From a virus: 26,292 bases of DNA. The DNA is taken from the IMG/VR virus record IMGVR_UViG_3300032282_002276, positions 1-26,292 of that record. One strand, 5' to 3'. The translations under genes and the position numbers were made by a program. Positions 1 through 8,389 of the stretch are shown one piece after another. How positions within the stretch are numbered: the first letter of the stretch is position 1; every line of letters starts with the position of its first letter. The notes under the pieces are model-generated. The model had not been told where the DNA came from and did no database searches. It worked only from the letters and a program-made list of their open reading frames with translations.

Positions 1-9
1 ATTAAAATG

Positions 10-40
10 AAATCTCCTTATAAATAATATAAGGAGATTT
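10..40 (+). promoter_or_regulatory. Hairpin overlapping the late promoter and RBS of the gp13 gene
   Basis: Bases 10-22 and 28-40 are a perfect 13-bp inverted repeat with a 5-base loop. The late-promoter octamer TATAAATA (19-26) runs from the 5' arm into the loop. The ribosome-binding site AAGGAG (31-36) lies wholly in the 3' arm, 8 bases before the ATG at 45. By analogy with T4 late promoters, transcription would start near base 32, inside the 3' arm, giving an unstructured leader. Readthrough RNA from upstream would carry both arms and could hide the RBS. The repeat and motifs are seen directly; the switch is inferred. Confidence 0.75.
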
Positions 41-44
41 TCAT

Positions 45-851
45 ATGTCGGCACAAAATCCAGATTCAAGACAAACTCTTATTGAGTATGCTCTTCGCTC
101 CTTGGGACATCCAGTTGTCCAGGTAAATGTTGATTGGCAACAGTGTGAAGATCGCCTCGAAGAAGCACTTCAATTTTTCTCTGAATATCATTTTGATGGT
201 GTTCAAAAATGTTTCTTTAGATATCAACTTACCCAGGAAGATATTGATAATAGATACATTTCAACAACAAACATTCAATCGCCAATTGGTGGAATAGATC
301 GCCCAAATGGAACCGATATCGTGACTGTAGTCAAATTATTCAGATTCGGCAGTCTAACGGGAACCAATATGTTTGATGTAAAGTATCAAATGGCATTGAC
401 CGATTACTTTGGCATCAACAGAGGATTGCAGGGAAACACATCCATACCACTTGCTGGATATGATTCCACCATGCAATACATTAGTTTGATTGAACAATTC
501 TTTGATCCAGAAAAAGCAATTCGTTTCAGCAAAGTGACCGATAAGATATACATTGACAGCGATATGATGGGCATTGTTCCTGGAGAATATGTTATAGTAG
601 AGGCATATGCTGTCTTGGATCCAGACGATTATCCAAAGATATACAATGATCGTCTTTTGAAGAAATATGTCACTGCACTCGTAAAGAAGCAATGGGGTGC
701 AAACATGTCAAAGTATGATGGCGTTCAATTGCCAGGTGGAATCACATTCAAGGGTGCTGTCATATACCAGGAAGCAGTAAATGAATTGGCAATAATAGAA
801 CAAGAATTACGCGATTCGTATGAATTGCCAGTAAACTTCATGTTAGGTTAA
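45..851 (+). CDS. gp13: gp13-like neck / head completion protein
   Basis: 268 aa, somewhat shorter than T4 gp13 (about 309). In T4, gp13 and gp14 form the neck that closes the filled head and receives the tail. The N-terminal region (about residues 9-60: LIEYALRSLG, VNVDWQQCEDRLEEALQFF, YHFDGV) has the look of marine T4-like gp13 proteins, and the gene directly precedes gp14, gp15 and the terminase genes as expected. The ATG at 45 has a strong RBS (AAGGAG, 31-36) and a perfect late promoter, both within a hairpin. No signal peptide or membrane segment is seen. The assignment rests on sequence resemblance and gene order. Confidence 0.88.
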   Translation: MSAQNPDSRQTLIEYALRSLGHPVVQVNVDWQQCEDRLEEALQFFSEYHFDGVQKCFFRYQLTQEDIDNRYISTTNIQSPIGGIDRPNGTDIVTVVKLFRFGSLTGTNMFDVKYQMALTDYFGINRGLQGNTSIPLAGYDSTMQYISLIEQFFDPEKAIRFSKVTDKIYIDSDMMGIVPGEYVIVEAYAVLDPDDYPKIYNDRLLKKYVTALVKKQWGANMSKYDGVQLPGGITFKGAVIYQEAVNELAIIEQELRDSYELPVNFMLG

Positions 852-854
852 TAT

Positions 855-1733
855 ATGGCAACAAATCCATACTTCAAAGATTATTCTGGAGAGCAAAGAT
901 TACTCAATGATCTAACCATTGAAACCATAAAGGCGATGGGTAGGGATCACATATATTTGCCAAGAGAATATTTCAATCTTGATACCATTCTTGGAGAAGA
1001 TCCAAAAAGTTCATTCAAGCGTGGCTATATTCTTGAGATGTATGTGGTGGAAACATTGAAGTTTGGTGGAAATAAGGATATCATAACCAAATTTGGTATT
1101 GCAATTACCGACAGATTGACAATGGAATTTGCAAAAACTAGATTCTATGAAGAAGTGACATCAAAACAATCAGATATCACCAGACCAAGAGAAGGTGATT
1201 TAATCTATTATCCACTATCTGGATCTATATTTGAAATCAATTATGTAAAGGACGAAGAACCATTTTATCAATTTGGTACTCTTACGACATTTACAGTTAA
1301 TTGTGAATTGTTCACATATTCACATGAAGAAATTGATACAGGATTTACAGAAATTGACAGCGTATTTGAAAAACGCACAGATTATGCAACAATGGTGGGA
1401 ATCACTGGTTCAAGTCTATCTGGAGTCACACATTATGTTGGTGGTGAAATCGTTGAACAATCCACAGGATCTGCTACTCTCATTGAATCAATTTCCAGTG
1501 CAGGAAAACCAAAGACATTGTATCTTGCAAATATAACTGGAACTATTACTCCAGGAATGACTCTTGCTGGAGTTGAATCTGGAGCAGTATACACTGCATT
1601 CAGCGCAGAAACGACAAATGTAAATATCACCAAGGATCCTGTAAATAATGCGTTGAGAAATAATGATACACTTCAAAGGCAATCATTTGCTATTGAATTT
1701 TCCACAGATAATCCATTCTCCGAGAACTGCTAA
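855..1733 (+). CDS. gp14: gp14-like neck protein
   Basis: 292 aa (T4 gp14 is about 256). Partner of gp13 in the neck joining head and tail. The N-terminal half (YFKDYSGEQRLLNDLTIETIKAMG, ending near residue 30, then IYLPREYFNLDTILGED) matches the usual start of T4-like gp14, which reads through a conserved Y-LPRE segment. Residues about 175-260 are rich in Gly, Ser, Thr and Val, look like a beta domain, and account for the extra length. The start is 3 bases after the gp13 stop; the stop overlaps the first base of the gp15 ATG, indicating translational coupling. Function is inferred from the family and order. Confidence 0.87.
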   Translation: MATNPYFKDYSGEQRLLNDLTIETIKAMGRDHIYLPREYFNLDTILGEDPKSSFKRGYILEMYVVETLKFGGNKDIITKFGIAITDRLTMEFAKTRFYEEVTSKQSDITRPREGDLIYYPLSGSIFEINYVKDEEPFYQFGTLTTFTVNCELFTYSHEEIDTGFTEIDSVFEKRTDYATMVGITGSSLSGVTHYVGGEIVEQSTGSATLIESISSAGKPKTLYLANITGTITPGMTLAGVESGAVYTAFSAETTNVNITKDPVNNALRNNDTLQRQSFAIEFSTDNPFSENC

Positions 1734-2452
1734 TGTTATCAATAGAAAACACATACTACAACGAATCTATACGAAAACTGGTAACAGCATTCGGTGCATT
1801 GTTCAATTCAATCTATGTCGTTAGGCGTGACGAAAATAAGGAAATAACTGAAAAAATCAGAGTTCCACTGATGTATGGACCAAAGGAAAAGTTCATATAC
1901 AGATTGAAGAATGAAAGTCAGATCTCTGACGAAACCCATGTCCAAACAACATTACCATTAATGGGTTTTGATATGACCAGTATAATGTACGATGTCAATA
2001 GAAAAATTAATAGATTGACTCGCAAGGTTCAACAGGGAAGATCGACCTATTCAGAAGTTCCATATAATATAAACTTTGGTCTTTATGTATTTACAAGAAA
2101 TATTGACGATAATCTGCAAATCGTGGAACAAATACTTCCATATTTTGCTCCAGAATTCATGATATCTATAAGTATAGATGAATTATACCCATCTGTAGAT
2201 ATACCAATCGTATTGAATAGTGTTGCTATGAATGAGGATTATGAAGGATCTTATGATGTTAGAAGATCAGTCACAAGTCTTTTTGACTTCACAGTCAAGG
2301 GTTATGTGTATAATAAGTTCTGCGATTCCACTACAGGAATAATCAAGAACATAGAATTGGGAATGGGAATCACCGCAGAAGGATTCACAGGAACATCAAA
2401 TTATCTAACAGATTACAATGAACCAGTTTATTACATAAACAACGAGGGATAA
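1733..2452 (+). CDS. gp15: gp15-like tail sheath stabiliser / tail completion protein
   Basis: 239 aa (T4 gp15 is about 272). In T4, gp15 forms a ring on the top of the tail that binds gp18/gp3 and later docks to the neck. Recognisable segments are YNESIRKLVTAFGALFNSIYV (about residues 8-28), RVPLMYGPKEKFIYRL near residues 43-58, and a long central stretch typical of the family (PLMGFDMTSIMYD, about 76-88). The start overlaps the gp14 stop by one base, and gp16 starts immediately after the gp15 stop, so 13-14-15-16-17 look like one translationally coupled unit. Confidence 0.9.
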   Translation: MLSIENTYYNESIRKLVTAFGALFNSIYVVRRDENKEITEKIRVPLMYGPKEKFIYRLKNESQISDETHVQTTLPLMGFDMTSIMYDVNRKINRLTRKVQQGRSTYSEVPYNINFGLYVFTRNIDDNLQIVEQILPYFAPEFMISISIDELYPSVDIPIVLNSVAMNEDYEGSYDVRRSVTSLFDFTVKGYVYNKFCDSTTGIIKNIELGMGITAEGFTGTSNYLTDYNEPVYYINNEG

Positions 2453-2941
2453 ATGAACGAAGACAGTGACAAATATTTATCAGAAATTCTAGATCTTCCT
2501 GAAATTTCAACTAAACAAGAAACAAAGGAATCAGAGATCAAAGAGATTGCAATACCAACAGATGTAAAATCCATCAAAAGACAAAAGAAAGATCTTGTTC
2601 GTCAAGATTTCAACGAAGCAAGAAAAAACATGAAAGAATTGATATCAACTGGTTTTGATGCAATTGATGGAATGATGAAAGTTGCAACAGCGAGCGATTC
2701 ACCAAGAGCATATGAAGTTGTTTCAATTTTGTTGAAAACAATGACCGAAATGAATACTGGACTGGTTGAGTTGCATGAAAAGGCAAACAAAGCAGAACCA
2801 GAAATAACAAAACAAATAAAAAACACAACAAACAATTCCATATTTGTTGGTTCTACAAAAGATTTACAAAACATAATCAATCAATCTAGAAGTCAATTGA
2901 AGTCTATAAATCATGAAGAGTTAACAAATGACGAAACATAA
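2453..2941 (+). CDS. gp16: gp16-like terminase small subunit
   Basis: 162 aa, almost the length of T4 gp16 (164). The small terminase recognises replicated concatemeric DNA and stimulates the gp17 ATPase. The protein is charged and predicted to be largely helical: Lys/Glu-rich N-terminus, then a central region (about 50-110) with FDAIDGMMKVATASDSPRAYEV and MTEMNTGLVELHEKA, the usual oligomerisation region of this family. Its 3' end overlaps the gp17 start by 14 bases in another frame. Assignment is from length, helical pattern and position directly before the large terminase. Confidence 0.85.
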   Translation: MNEDSDKYLSEILDLPEISTKQETKESEIKEIAIPTDVKSIKRQKKDLVRQDFNEARKNMKELISTGFDAIDGMMKVATASDSPRAYEVVSILLKTMTEMNTGLVELHEKANKAEPEITKQIKNTTNNSIFVGSTKDLQNIINQSRSQLKSINHEELTNDET

Positions 2942-4682
2942 AGATGGTTATCTAGGAAATCCAAATCTTAAACCAGTAGGTGTACAACAACAATTTACAC
3001 CAGAACAGGTTCAAGAATATATTAAATGCGCAACTAATCCTATTCATTTTATTAAAAATTATGTAAAGATCGTTGCTGTGGATCAAGGATTGGTTTCCTT
3101 TAATATGTATGATTATCAGGAAAATTTAATCAAGACTCTTCACGACAATCGCTTCGTCATCGGAAAACTTCCTCGTCAGACAGGAAAAACGACAACGGTC
3201 GGTTCGTATCTACTCCATTATGTTTTGTTCAACCAAAATGTAAATGTCGCTATTCTGGCAAACAAGCAAGCAACCGCGATTGAAATTCTCAGCAGAATCA
3301 AGATGGCATTTGAATATTTACCAAAATGGTTGCAGCAGGGCGTAGTTGAATGGAACAAGGGTTCTATAGTCCTTGAGAATGGGTCTAGGATTTTAGCAGC
3401 GGCGACTTCTTCATCTGCCATCCGTGGTGGATCCTTCAACTGCATTCTCCTTGACGAGTTCGCACACATCCCTATTCAAATTGCTGAAGACTTCTTCTCA
3501 TCCGTATATCCAACCATTACATCTGGTCAATCTACCAAGATGTTCATAATTTCAACTCCTAATGGATTGAATATGTTCTATTATTATTGGAAGGGTGCGA
3601 TCAATAAGCAAAATGGTTATGTTCCAGTAGAAGTCCATTGGAGTCAGGTTCCATTATATCCAGGTGGTCCACTTAGAACTGATAAGTGGAAACAGGAGAT
3701 GATCAGCAAGACTTCCGAAAAGCAATTCCAGAGTGAGTTTGAATGTGATTTCGTAGGTTCGTCAAATACTTTAATTTCTTCTCAAAAATTACATACAATG
3801 GTTTTTTCTAAACCTCTGATGAGAACAAAAGAGGGATTAGTTATACATGAGGAACCAATAAGAGAAAACGAAGAAACAAAAACACAGGATCATATTTATT
3901 TTATAACTGTAGATACTGCTCGGGGTCAGGGAAAAGATTACAGCGCGTTCGTGGTTGTTGATGTAACTCAATTTCCATATAAAATAGTTGCTACTTATAG
4001 GAACAATACAGTATCTCCATTATTATATCCATCGGTAATAAAAACAGTTGCCAAAAAATATAATAATGCATATGTTATGATTGAAATCAATGACATTGGA
4101 TCTCAAGTTGCTGATATTCTTCATACGGATCTAGAATATGAACATTTAATCAAGACTAGTTTCCTTGGAAGAAAAGGACAAGTCATCACTGAAGGATTTG
4201 GTGGTGCAAAACAAAATCATCTTGGATTGAAAACTTCAGTTGCAACAAAAAAAGTAGGATGTGCAGTTTTAAAAAATTTAATAGAAGAAGATAAATTAAT
4301 TGTTGAAGATTTTGATGTCATCAATGAGTTGACTACTTTTGTCGCAAAGAAGAATAGTTATGAAGCAGATGATGGTCACAACGATGACTTGGTATCCTGT
4401 TTGACAATGTTCTCATGGTGTACACGACAGGATTTCTTTAAAAATTTAACAGATATGGATGTTCGTCTTGCGATGTATTCTCGCGAAATTGAAAAAATTG
4501 AAGACGATTTGTTGCCATTTGGATATTATGATGATGGATCCAACGATCAACCAACAGAAACAGAAGAGGAAGAATGGACTGGCGACAGTGGTGATCGTTG
4601 GTTGATACGAGATAAGAAAGATATCAAAATCTCGTTTAATCTAAATAGTACAGATATGGACAATTACAGTGGTTTATTTTAA
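2928..4682 (+). CDS. gp17: gp17-like terminase large subunit (packaging ATPase/nuclease)
   Basis: 584 aa (T4 gp17 is 610). Motor that cuts concatemers and pumps DNA into the prohead through the portal. N-terminal ATPase: Walker A LPRQTGKTT (81-89), Walker B ILLDE with D176/E177, coupling motif STPNG (209-213). C-terminal RNase H-like nuclease: VDTARG (D329), MIEIND (E386) and DGHNDD (D486/D487), matching the three acidic residues of T4 gp17. All catalytic residues are present. The gene overlaps gp16 by 14 bases. The acidic C-terminal region (about 530-565) is likely flexible. Confidence 0.97.
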   Translation: MTKHKDGYLGNPNLKPVGVQQQFTPEQVQEYIKCATNPIHFIKNYVKIVAVDQGLVSFNMYDYQENLIKTLHDNRFVIGKLPRQTGKTTTVGSYLLHYVLFNQNVNVAILANKQATAIEILSRIKMAFEYLPKWLQQGVVEWNKGSIVLENGSRILAAATSSSAIRGGSFNCILLDEFAHIPIQIAEDFFSSVYPTITSGQSTKMFIISTPNGLNMFYYYWKGAINKQNGYVPVEVHWSQVPLYPGGPLRTDKWKQEMISKTSEKQFQSEFECDFVGSSNTLISSQKLHTMVFSKPLMRTKEGLVIHEEPIRENEETKTQDHIYFITVDTARGQGKDYSAFVVVDVTQFPYKIVATYRNNTVSPLLYPSVIKTVAKKYNNAYVMIEINDIGSQVADILHTDLEYEHLIKTSFLGRKGQVITEGFGGAKQNHLGLKTSVATKKVGCAVLKNLIEEDKLIVEDFDVINELTTFVAKKNSYEADDGHNDDLVSCLTMFSWCTRQDFFKNLTDMDVRLAMYSREIEKIEDDLLPFGYYDDGSNDQPTETEEEEWTGDSGDRWLIRDKKDIKISFNLNSTDMDNYSGLF

Positions 4683-4753
4683 ATGTATGCTTTTGCGCAA
4701 AAAATAAAATATCCTATATATCAATAGGTAAACATTTAAAAGGAGAGAGATAA
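4683..4753 (+). other. Non-coding gap before the tail sheath gene
   Basis: The 71-base gap holds a 12-bp palindrome TTTTGCGCAAAA (4691-4702), a small CCTAT/ATAGG hairpin (4713-4717 with 4724-4728) and a strong RBS, AAAAGGAGAGAG, just before the gp18 ATG. No convincing late-promoter octamer is seen; the nearest is an A-rich AAAATAAAATAT stretch. gp18 may therefore depend on readthrough from gp17 or on a degenerate promoter. Confidence 0.4.
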
Positions 4754-6064
4754 ATGGCCAGACCAAATGTAACATTTAAACTGAACGATCTGTCAATCGT
4801 AGGACCAGCAACTGAATCCCAAAGCACAAAATGCCTAGGTGGTATGTTGGCATCAGATTGCCACATAGGAGCACTCGCAACCGTACAAGAAAGAGTTAAT
4901 GGGTTGATGTATATTCCAAATACAAACGACCTATACGCAAGACTTTCTAAGATGGTAACTGAATTTGCAGGTGGTGTCACCTATCTAGCAGGTGCTACCC
5001 TCTATTCACCAGGCGCATGTGCAGCAGGATATATCAACAACACATACACAGGCCTTGCATTCAATGGTGGATCAAAGATTCCATATCTGTTTGGCGATGC
5101 TGGCGTTTCCATGGCTGGATTTACTGGTGGCAGAACCGCATTCGCCGCAGAATTCTGGGCAATCAACAACTTCCTCGAATACGGTTCACCAGTTTATGTT
5201 GGTATTGGTGGTAGCGGTCTTTGCGGTGGTCTTTCAGGTTATCAAGCAATTTCTGACAATGCTATATTCGATGTCATGTTCCAGGGCATTTCTTCTGATG
5301 CTGGCGTTGCTAATGTTGTCAATGTCGTTGAAGGCAAGAAGGCAAATGAACTTGCAGTCATGGGTATCTTGAATCTTCCATCCGTTAGCACAGCACTCAC
5401 CACTGCTCCATCTGGAAATGGAACCACATTTGATGATTATCACTACACCATAGTTTATGGTGAGAAGGTTCATCTTGGTGCAAACGGTGCAGACCAAACC
5501 TTCATCACAACCATTCTTGCTCCAGATGTTGCTGGTTGCATGGCAAGAACCGACAGAGATTATTATCCTTGGTTCTCTCCAGCAGGCACAAAGAGAGGTA
5601 AGATTCTCAATGTTGCTAGACTTAATAGAAACCTCAGAGCAGCAGAACAAGATCTCCTCTATGATGCTGGAATTAATCCAGTAGTCACATTCCCAGGAGA
5701 AGGTACATTCCTCTTCGGTGATAAGACTACAACTCCAGCAACTTCTACTCTCTCTAGAGTAAATGTTGCTAGACTCTTCATCAATCTTAAGAAGACTCTT
5801 GGTGCAGTTGCACGCAGAACTCTCTTCGAAGTAAATAACGGAGCAACTAGATCTGCATTCAAGGCAACCGCTGAGAAGATTCTCCAAACTGTTCAAGCAC
5901 AAAGTGGTATTTCAGATTACAAGGTAATCTGCGATGAATCAAACAATCCATCATCTGTTGTTGAAGCAAATGAATTTTATGCTGAAGTTCTGATCAAACC
6001 ACTCACTTCGATCAACTTCATCACAATTACTCTAACTAATGTTGATCTTCAAACTGTGATTTAA
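4754..6064 (+). CDS. gp18: gp18-like contractile tail sheath protein (compact form)
   Basis: 436 aa, much shorter than T4 gp18 (659). Subunit of the contractile sheath around the gp19 tube. The C-terminal ~100 residues (NVARLFINLKKTLGAVARR, then FEVNNG, and the final YAEVLIKPLTSINFITITL) are the conserved sheath core that interlocks subunits. The N-terminal half is Gly/Ala/Ser-rich. The gene lies between the terminase and the tube gene, as in T4. The reduced length suggests that surface-exposed insertion domains of T4 gp18 are missing and the assembly/contraction core retained; this is inference. The start has a strong AAGGAG RBS. Confidence 0.87.
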   Translation: MARPNVTFKLNDLSIVGPATESQSTKCLGGMLASDCHIGALATVQERVNGLMYIPNTNDLYARLSKMVTEFAGGVTYLAGATLYSPGACAAGYINNTYTGLAFNGGSKIPYLFGDAGVSMAGFTGGRTAFAAEFWAINNFLEYGSPVYVGIGGSGLCGGLSGYQAISDNAIFDVMFQGISSDAGVANVVNVVEGKKANELAVMGILNLPSVSTALTTAPSGNGTTFDDYHYTIVYGEKVHLGANGADQTFITTILAPDVAGCMARTDRDYYPWFSPAGTKRGKILNVARLNRNLRAAEQDLLYDAGINPVVTFPGEGTFLFGDKTTTPATSTLSRVNVARLFINLKKTLGAVARRTLFEVNNGATRSAFKATAEKILQTVQAQSGISDYKVICDESNNPSSVVEANEFYAEVLIKPLTSINFITITLTNVDLQTVI

Positions 6065-6081
6065 ATTAAGTCTAGATTCAA

Positions 6082-6089
6082 AATAAATA
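6082..6089 (+). promoter_or_regulatory. Candidate late promoter upstream of gp19
   Basis: AATAAATA matches 7 of 8 bases of the T4 late-promoter octamer TATAAATA, read by RNA polymerase carrying gp55. It lies in the gp18-gp19 gap, 42 bases before the gp19 ATG, which has its own RBS (AGAAGAGGT). Confidence 0.55.
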
Positions 6090-6131
6090 ATATATAAGTT
6101 AGTAGTAACTACAAATAAGAAGAGGTAAAAC

Positions 6132-6776
6132 ATGCCAGAATTTCAACCAAATACACTTAAAATCTTTAGAGAAAATTTCAAAGGTGTTCGTCAGAATAGA
6201 TTCTTGGTCAAGGTCAAGTGGCCAACATTAGGAACTGGTGGTTCTAACAGCGGCGGCGGTACAAGTATCGTTGACGGTTCTGAGAATCCAAACGAAACAT
6301 CAATTTATATCAAGGCAGCAGATGTTCCAGAATCAAGCATCGGAGTCATCACTGTACCTTGGATGGGCAGAGCAATCAAATTCTCAGGTGAAAGAACCTA
6401 TGTTGATTGGTCTATTCAAATCTATGAATCCAATAATTCTATCGCAGATCTTCGCAGAAATTTCGAAATCTGGATGGAAGCAATGGATAACAGAAACACC
6501 CACAACATCAGCTACAATGTAACTGCTGACTGGGAAGTTTGGTACAACGATGTTAAGCAAAATGATACTGTTACCAATCCAAACGGTTTCACCAGAGGAA
6601 TTAAACTGAAGAACTGCTTCCCAATTAACATTGGTACTCTGCAAATGGATTATGACCTTGCAGATAGCTTCTCAGTATTCCCTGTTACCCTAGGATTTGA
6701 TTACTGGATTCCACTTGAAGATCTTCAAGGTTCTCCAAATATTCCTGGTTACAGCGTTAACGAAAATACTAGATAA
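6132..6776 (+). CDS. gp19: gp19-like tail tube protein
   Basis: 214 aa (T4 gp19 is 163). Forms the inner tail tube through which DNA passes. Family signatures include NRFLVKVKWP (about 22-31), VPWMGRAIKFSGERTYVDW (75-93) and LRRNFEIWMEAMDN (107-120). A Gly/Ser-rich loop at about residues 34-50 (GTGGSNSGGGTS) and extra C-terminal residues explain part of the greater length; they would be on the tube surface or lumen. It directly follows the sheath gene and precedes the portal gene, the standard T4 order. Confidence 0.93.
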   Translation: MPEFQPNTLKIFRENFKGVRQNRFLVKVKWPTLGTGGSNSGGGTSIVDGSENPNETSIYIKAADVPESSIGVITVPWMGRAIKFSGERTYVDWSIQIYESNNSIADLRRNFEIWMEAMDNRNTHNISYNVTADWEVWYNDVKQNDTVTNPNGFTRGIKLKNCFPINIGTLQMDYDLADSFSVFPVTLGFDYWIPLEDLQGSPNIPGYSVNENTR

Positions 6777-6802
6777 TCAAAATTTAAGAAAGTGATTTTT
6801 AT

Positions 6803-8365
6803 ATGGCATTTGAATTGTTTGGATTTTCATTTAACAAAAAGTCAAATGAAGTAACGAGTACGGGGGAGGGCCTTTCAGGAGGCTCTCCCTCTACTTTGTC
6901 ATTTGCAGCACCTGATAATTTTGATGGAACGAATGTACTAGAGACAGGCGGATTTATGAGTTCCGTCTACGACTTTGGTGGATCATTCCTCAATGAGAAC
7001 TCATTGATCCATCAATATCGTTCTATGTCACTCTATCCAGAGGTTGACATGGCAATTGAAGATATCGTTACCGAATCAATTGTTTTTGATTCGGATGGTG
7101 TCGCAGTCAAACTAAATTTAGATAATGTTAATTTATCTGATAATATTAAAAGTAAAGTATTGAATGAATTTGATAATATCATCAAGATGTTAGACTTTAG
7201 AAATAAAGGTTATGAAATTTTTAGAAGATGGTATATCGAAAGTAAAATATATTATCAACTCATAATAGATACAGAACAACCAGAAAAAGGCATATTGGAA
7301 CTTCGTTCAATCGATCCAACCAAGATCACTAAGGTTAGAAAGATTGAAAAGGAAATGAAAAAAGTTGGAAATATGCAAGTACCGCTCATCAAGAAAGTTG
7401 ATGAGCATTATGTGTATACGGATTTAAGCACAAGTTCAATCACATCAACTACTGCTGCTGGTATTAAGATTAGTACAGATTCTATTGCATATTGCAATTC
7501 TGGATATGTGGATCAAACGACAAAACGAGTTGTTGGATATCTGCATAAGGGAATTCGTCCATTAAATATGCTTCGTCAGATTGAAGATGCTGTAGTAATT
7601 TATAGAATTTCTAGAGCACCAGAACGAAGAATATTTTATGTTGATGTCGGTAATCTTCCAAAACAAAAAGCAGAGCAATACATCAAGGATTTGATGAATC
7701 GATATCGAAATAAATTGGTATACGATTCTGCAACTGGTGAGATTAAAGATAGCAGAAACCATATGTCCATGCTTGAAGATTTCTGGATTCCACGCAGAGA
7801 AGGTGGAAGAGGAACTGAAATCTCCACCCTTCCAGGTGGCCAAAATCTGGGAGAAATGGAAGATGTTGAGTATTTGCTTCGTAAATTATACCGAGCATTG
7901 AATGTTCCACTTACCCGAATGGAAGTTCAGACAGGATTTAATTTAGGAAGAAGCAGTGAAATTACCAGAGATGAAGTCAAGTTCTATAAGTTCATAGAAC
8001 GACTCAGAAGTAAATTTTCATTTTTATTCATGGATATTTTAAAGAAACAATGCATACTGAAGGGCATAATGACCGCAGATGATTGGAATGTAATATATCA
8101 TGATATTAAATTTGACTATTCCAAGGATTCATATTTTACGGAATTGAAAGAAAATGAAATATTAAGAGAAAAAGTTGAAATGTTGACCACATTAGCAACA
8201 TATAGCGGTACATTATTCTCCAATAAGTACATCAGAAAGCACATTCTCAAGCAGACTGATGAAGAAATGGCACAGATGGACAAGGAAATGGATGAAGAGC
8301 GGCAAAAGCAGTTGCAGCAACAAATTCAAGTGCAGCAAATGGGACTTGAGCCAGAACAAAAATAA
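6803..8365 (+). CDS. gp20: gp20-like portal protein
   Basis: 520 aa, close to T4 gp20 (524). Forms the dodecameric portal at the head vertex and starts prohead assembly. Recognisable parts: YRSMSLYPEVDMAIEDIVTE (about 72-91), IFYVDVGNLPK, then ISTLPGGQNLGEMEDVEYLL (about 342-361), a strongly conserved T4-like portal segment, and a Gln-rich C-terminus. The region upstream of the ATG lacks a good Shine-Dalgarno (only AAGAAAGTGA). Codons about 21-30 contain an unusually GC-rich hairpin, listed separately. Confidence 0.97.
   Translation: MAFELFGFSFNKKSNEVTSTGEGLSGGSPSTLSFAAPDNFDGTNVLETGGFMSSVYDFGGSFLNENSLIHQYRSMSLYPEVDMAIEDIVTESIVFDSDGVAVKLNLDNVNLSDNIKSKVLNEFDNIIKMLDFRNKGYEIFRRWYIESKIYYQLIIDTEQPEKGILELRSIDPTKITKVRKIEKEMKKVGNMQVPLIKKVDEHYVYTDLSTSSITSTTAAGIKISTDSIAYCNSGYVDQTTKRVVGYLHKGIRPLNMLRQIEDAVVIYRISRAPERRIFYVDVGNLPKQKAEQYIKDLMNRYRNKLVYDSATGEIKDSRNHMSMLEDFWIPRREGGRGTEISTLPGGQNLGEMEDVEYLLRKLYRALNVPLTRMEVQTGFNLGRSSEITRDEVKFYKFIERLRSKFSFLFMDILKKQCILKGIMTADDWNVIYHDIKFDYSKDSYFTELKENEILREKVEMLTTLATYSGTLFSNKYIRKHILKQTDEEMAQMDKEMDEERQKQLQQQIQVQQMGLEPEQK
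6862..6891 (+). other. GC-rich RNA hairpin inside the 5' part of gp20
   Basis: Bases 6862-6872 can pair with 6881-6891 (11 pairs, two of them G-U) around an 8-base loop. The arms contain the only conspicuous G-run and C-run of the neighbourhood (GGGGGAGGG and CTCTCCC) in an AT-rich gene. It encodes a Gly/Ser-rich linker of the portal. No U-tract follows, so it is not a typical terminator. Confidence 0.55.
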
Positions 8366-8373
8366 CATAAATA
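8366..8373 (+). promoter_or_regulatory. Candidate late promoter upstream of the 67-like gene
   Basis: CATAAATA, 7 of 8 matches to TATAAATA and followed by C as in many T4 late promoters. It starts right after the gp20 stop. The predicted start of transcription (about 8379) coincides with the RBS AGGAG (8379-8383), giving a very short leader before the ATG at 8390. Confidence 0.65.
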
Positions 8374-8389
8374 CGATTAGGAGATTAAA

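Noticed and set aside
4691-4702. Palindrome TTTTGCGCAAAA before gp18 as a terminator
   Set aside because: The two arms meet with no loop, so the RNA cannot form a useful hairpin; it could only be a protein-binding site, for which there is no evidence.
5234-5902. Long open frame on the minus strand within the sheath gene (222 codons)
   Set aside because: It is Cys/Ser-rich and antisense to a well-supported gp18 gene, has no RBS context or family resemblance, and looks like a shadow of its codon bias.
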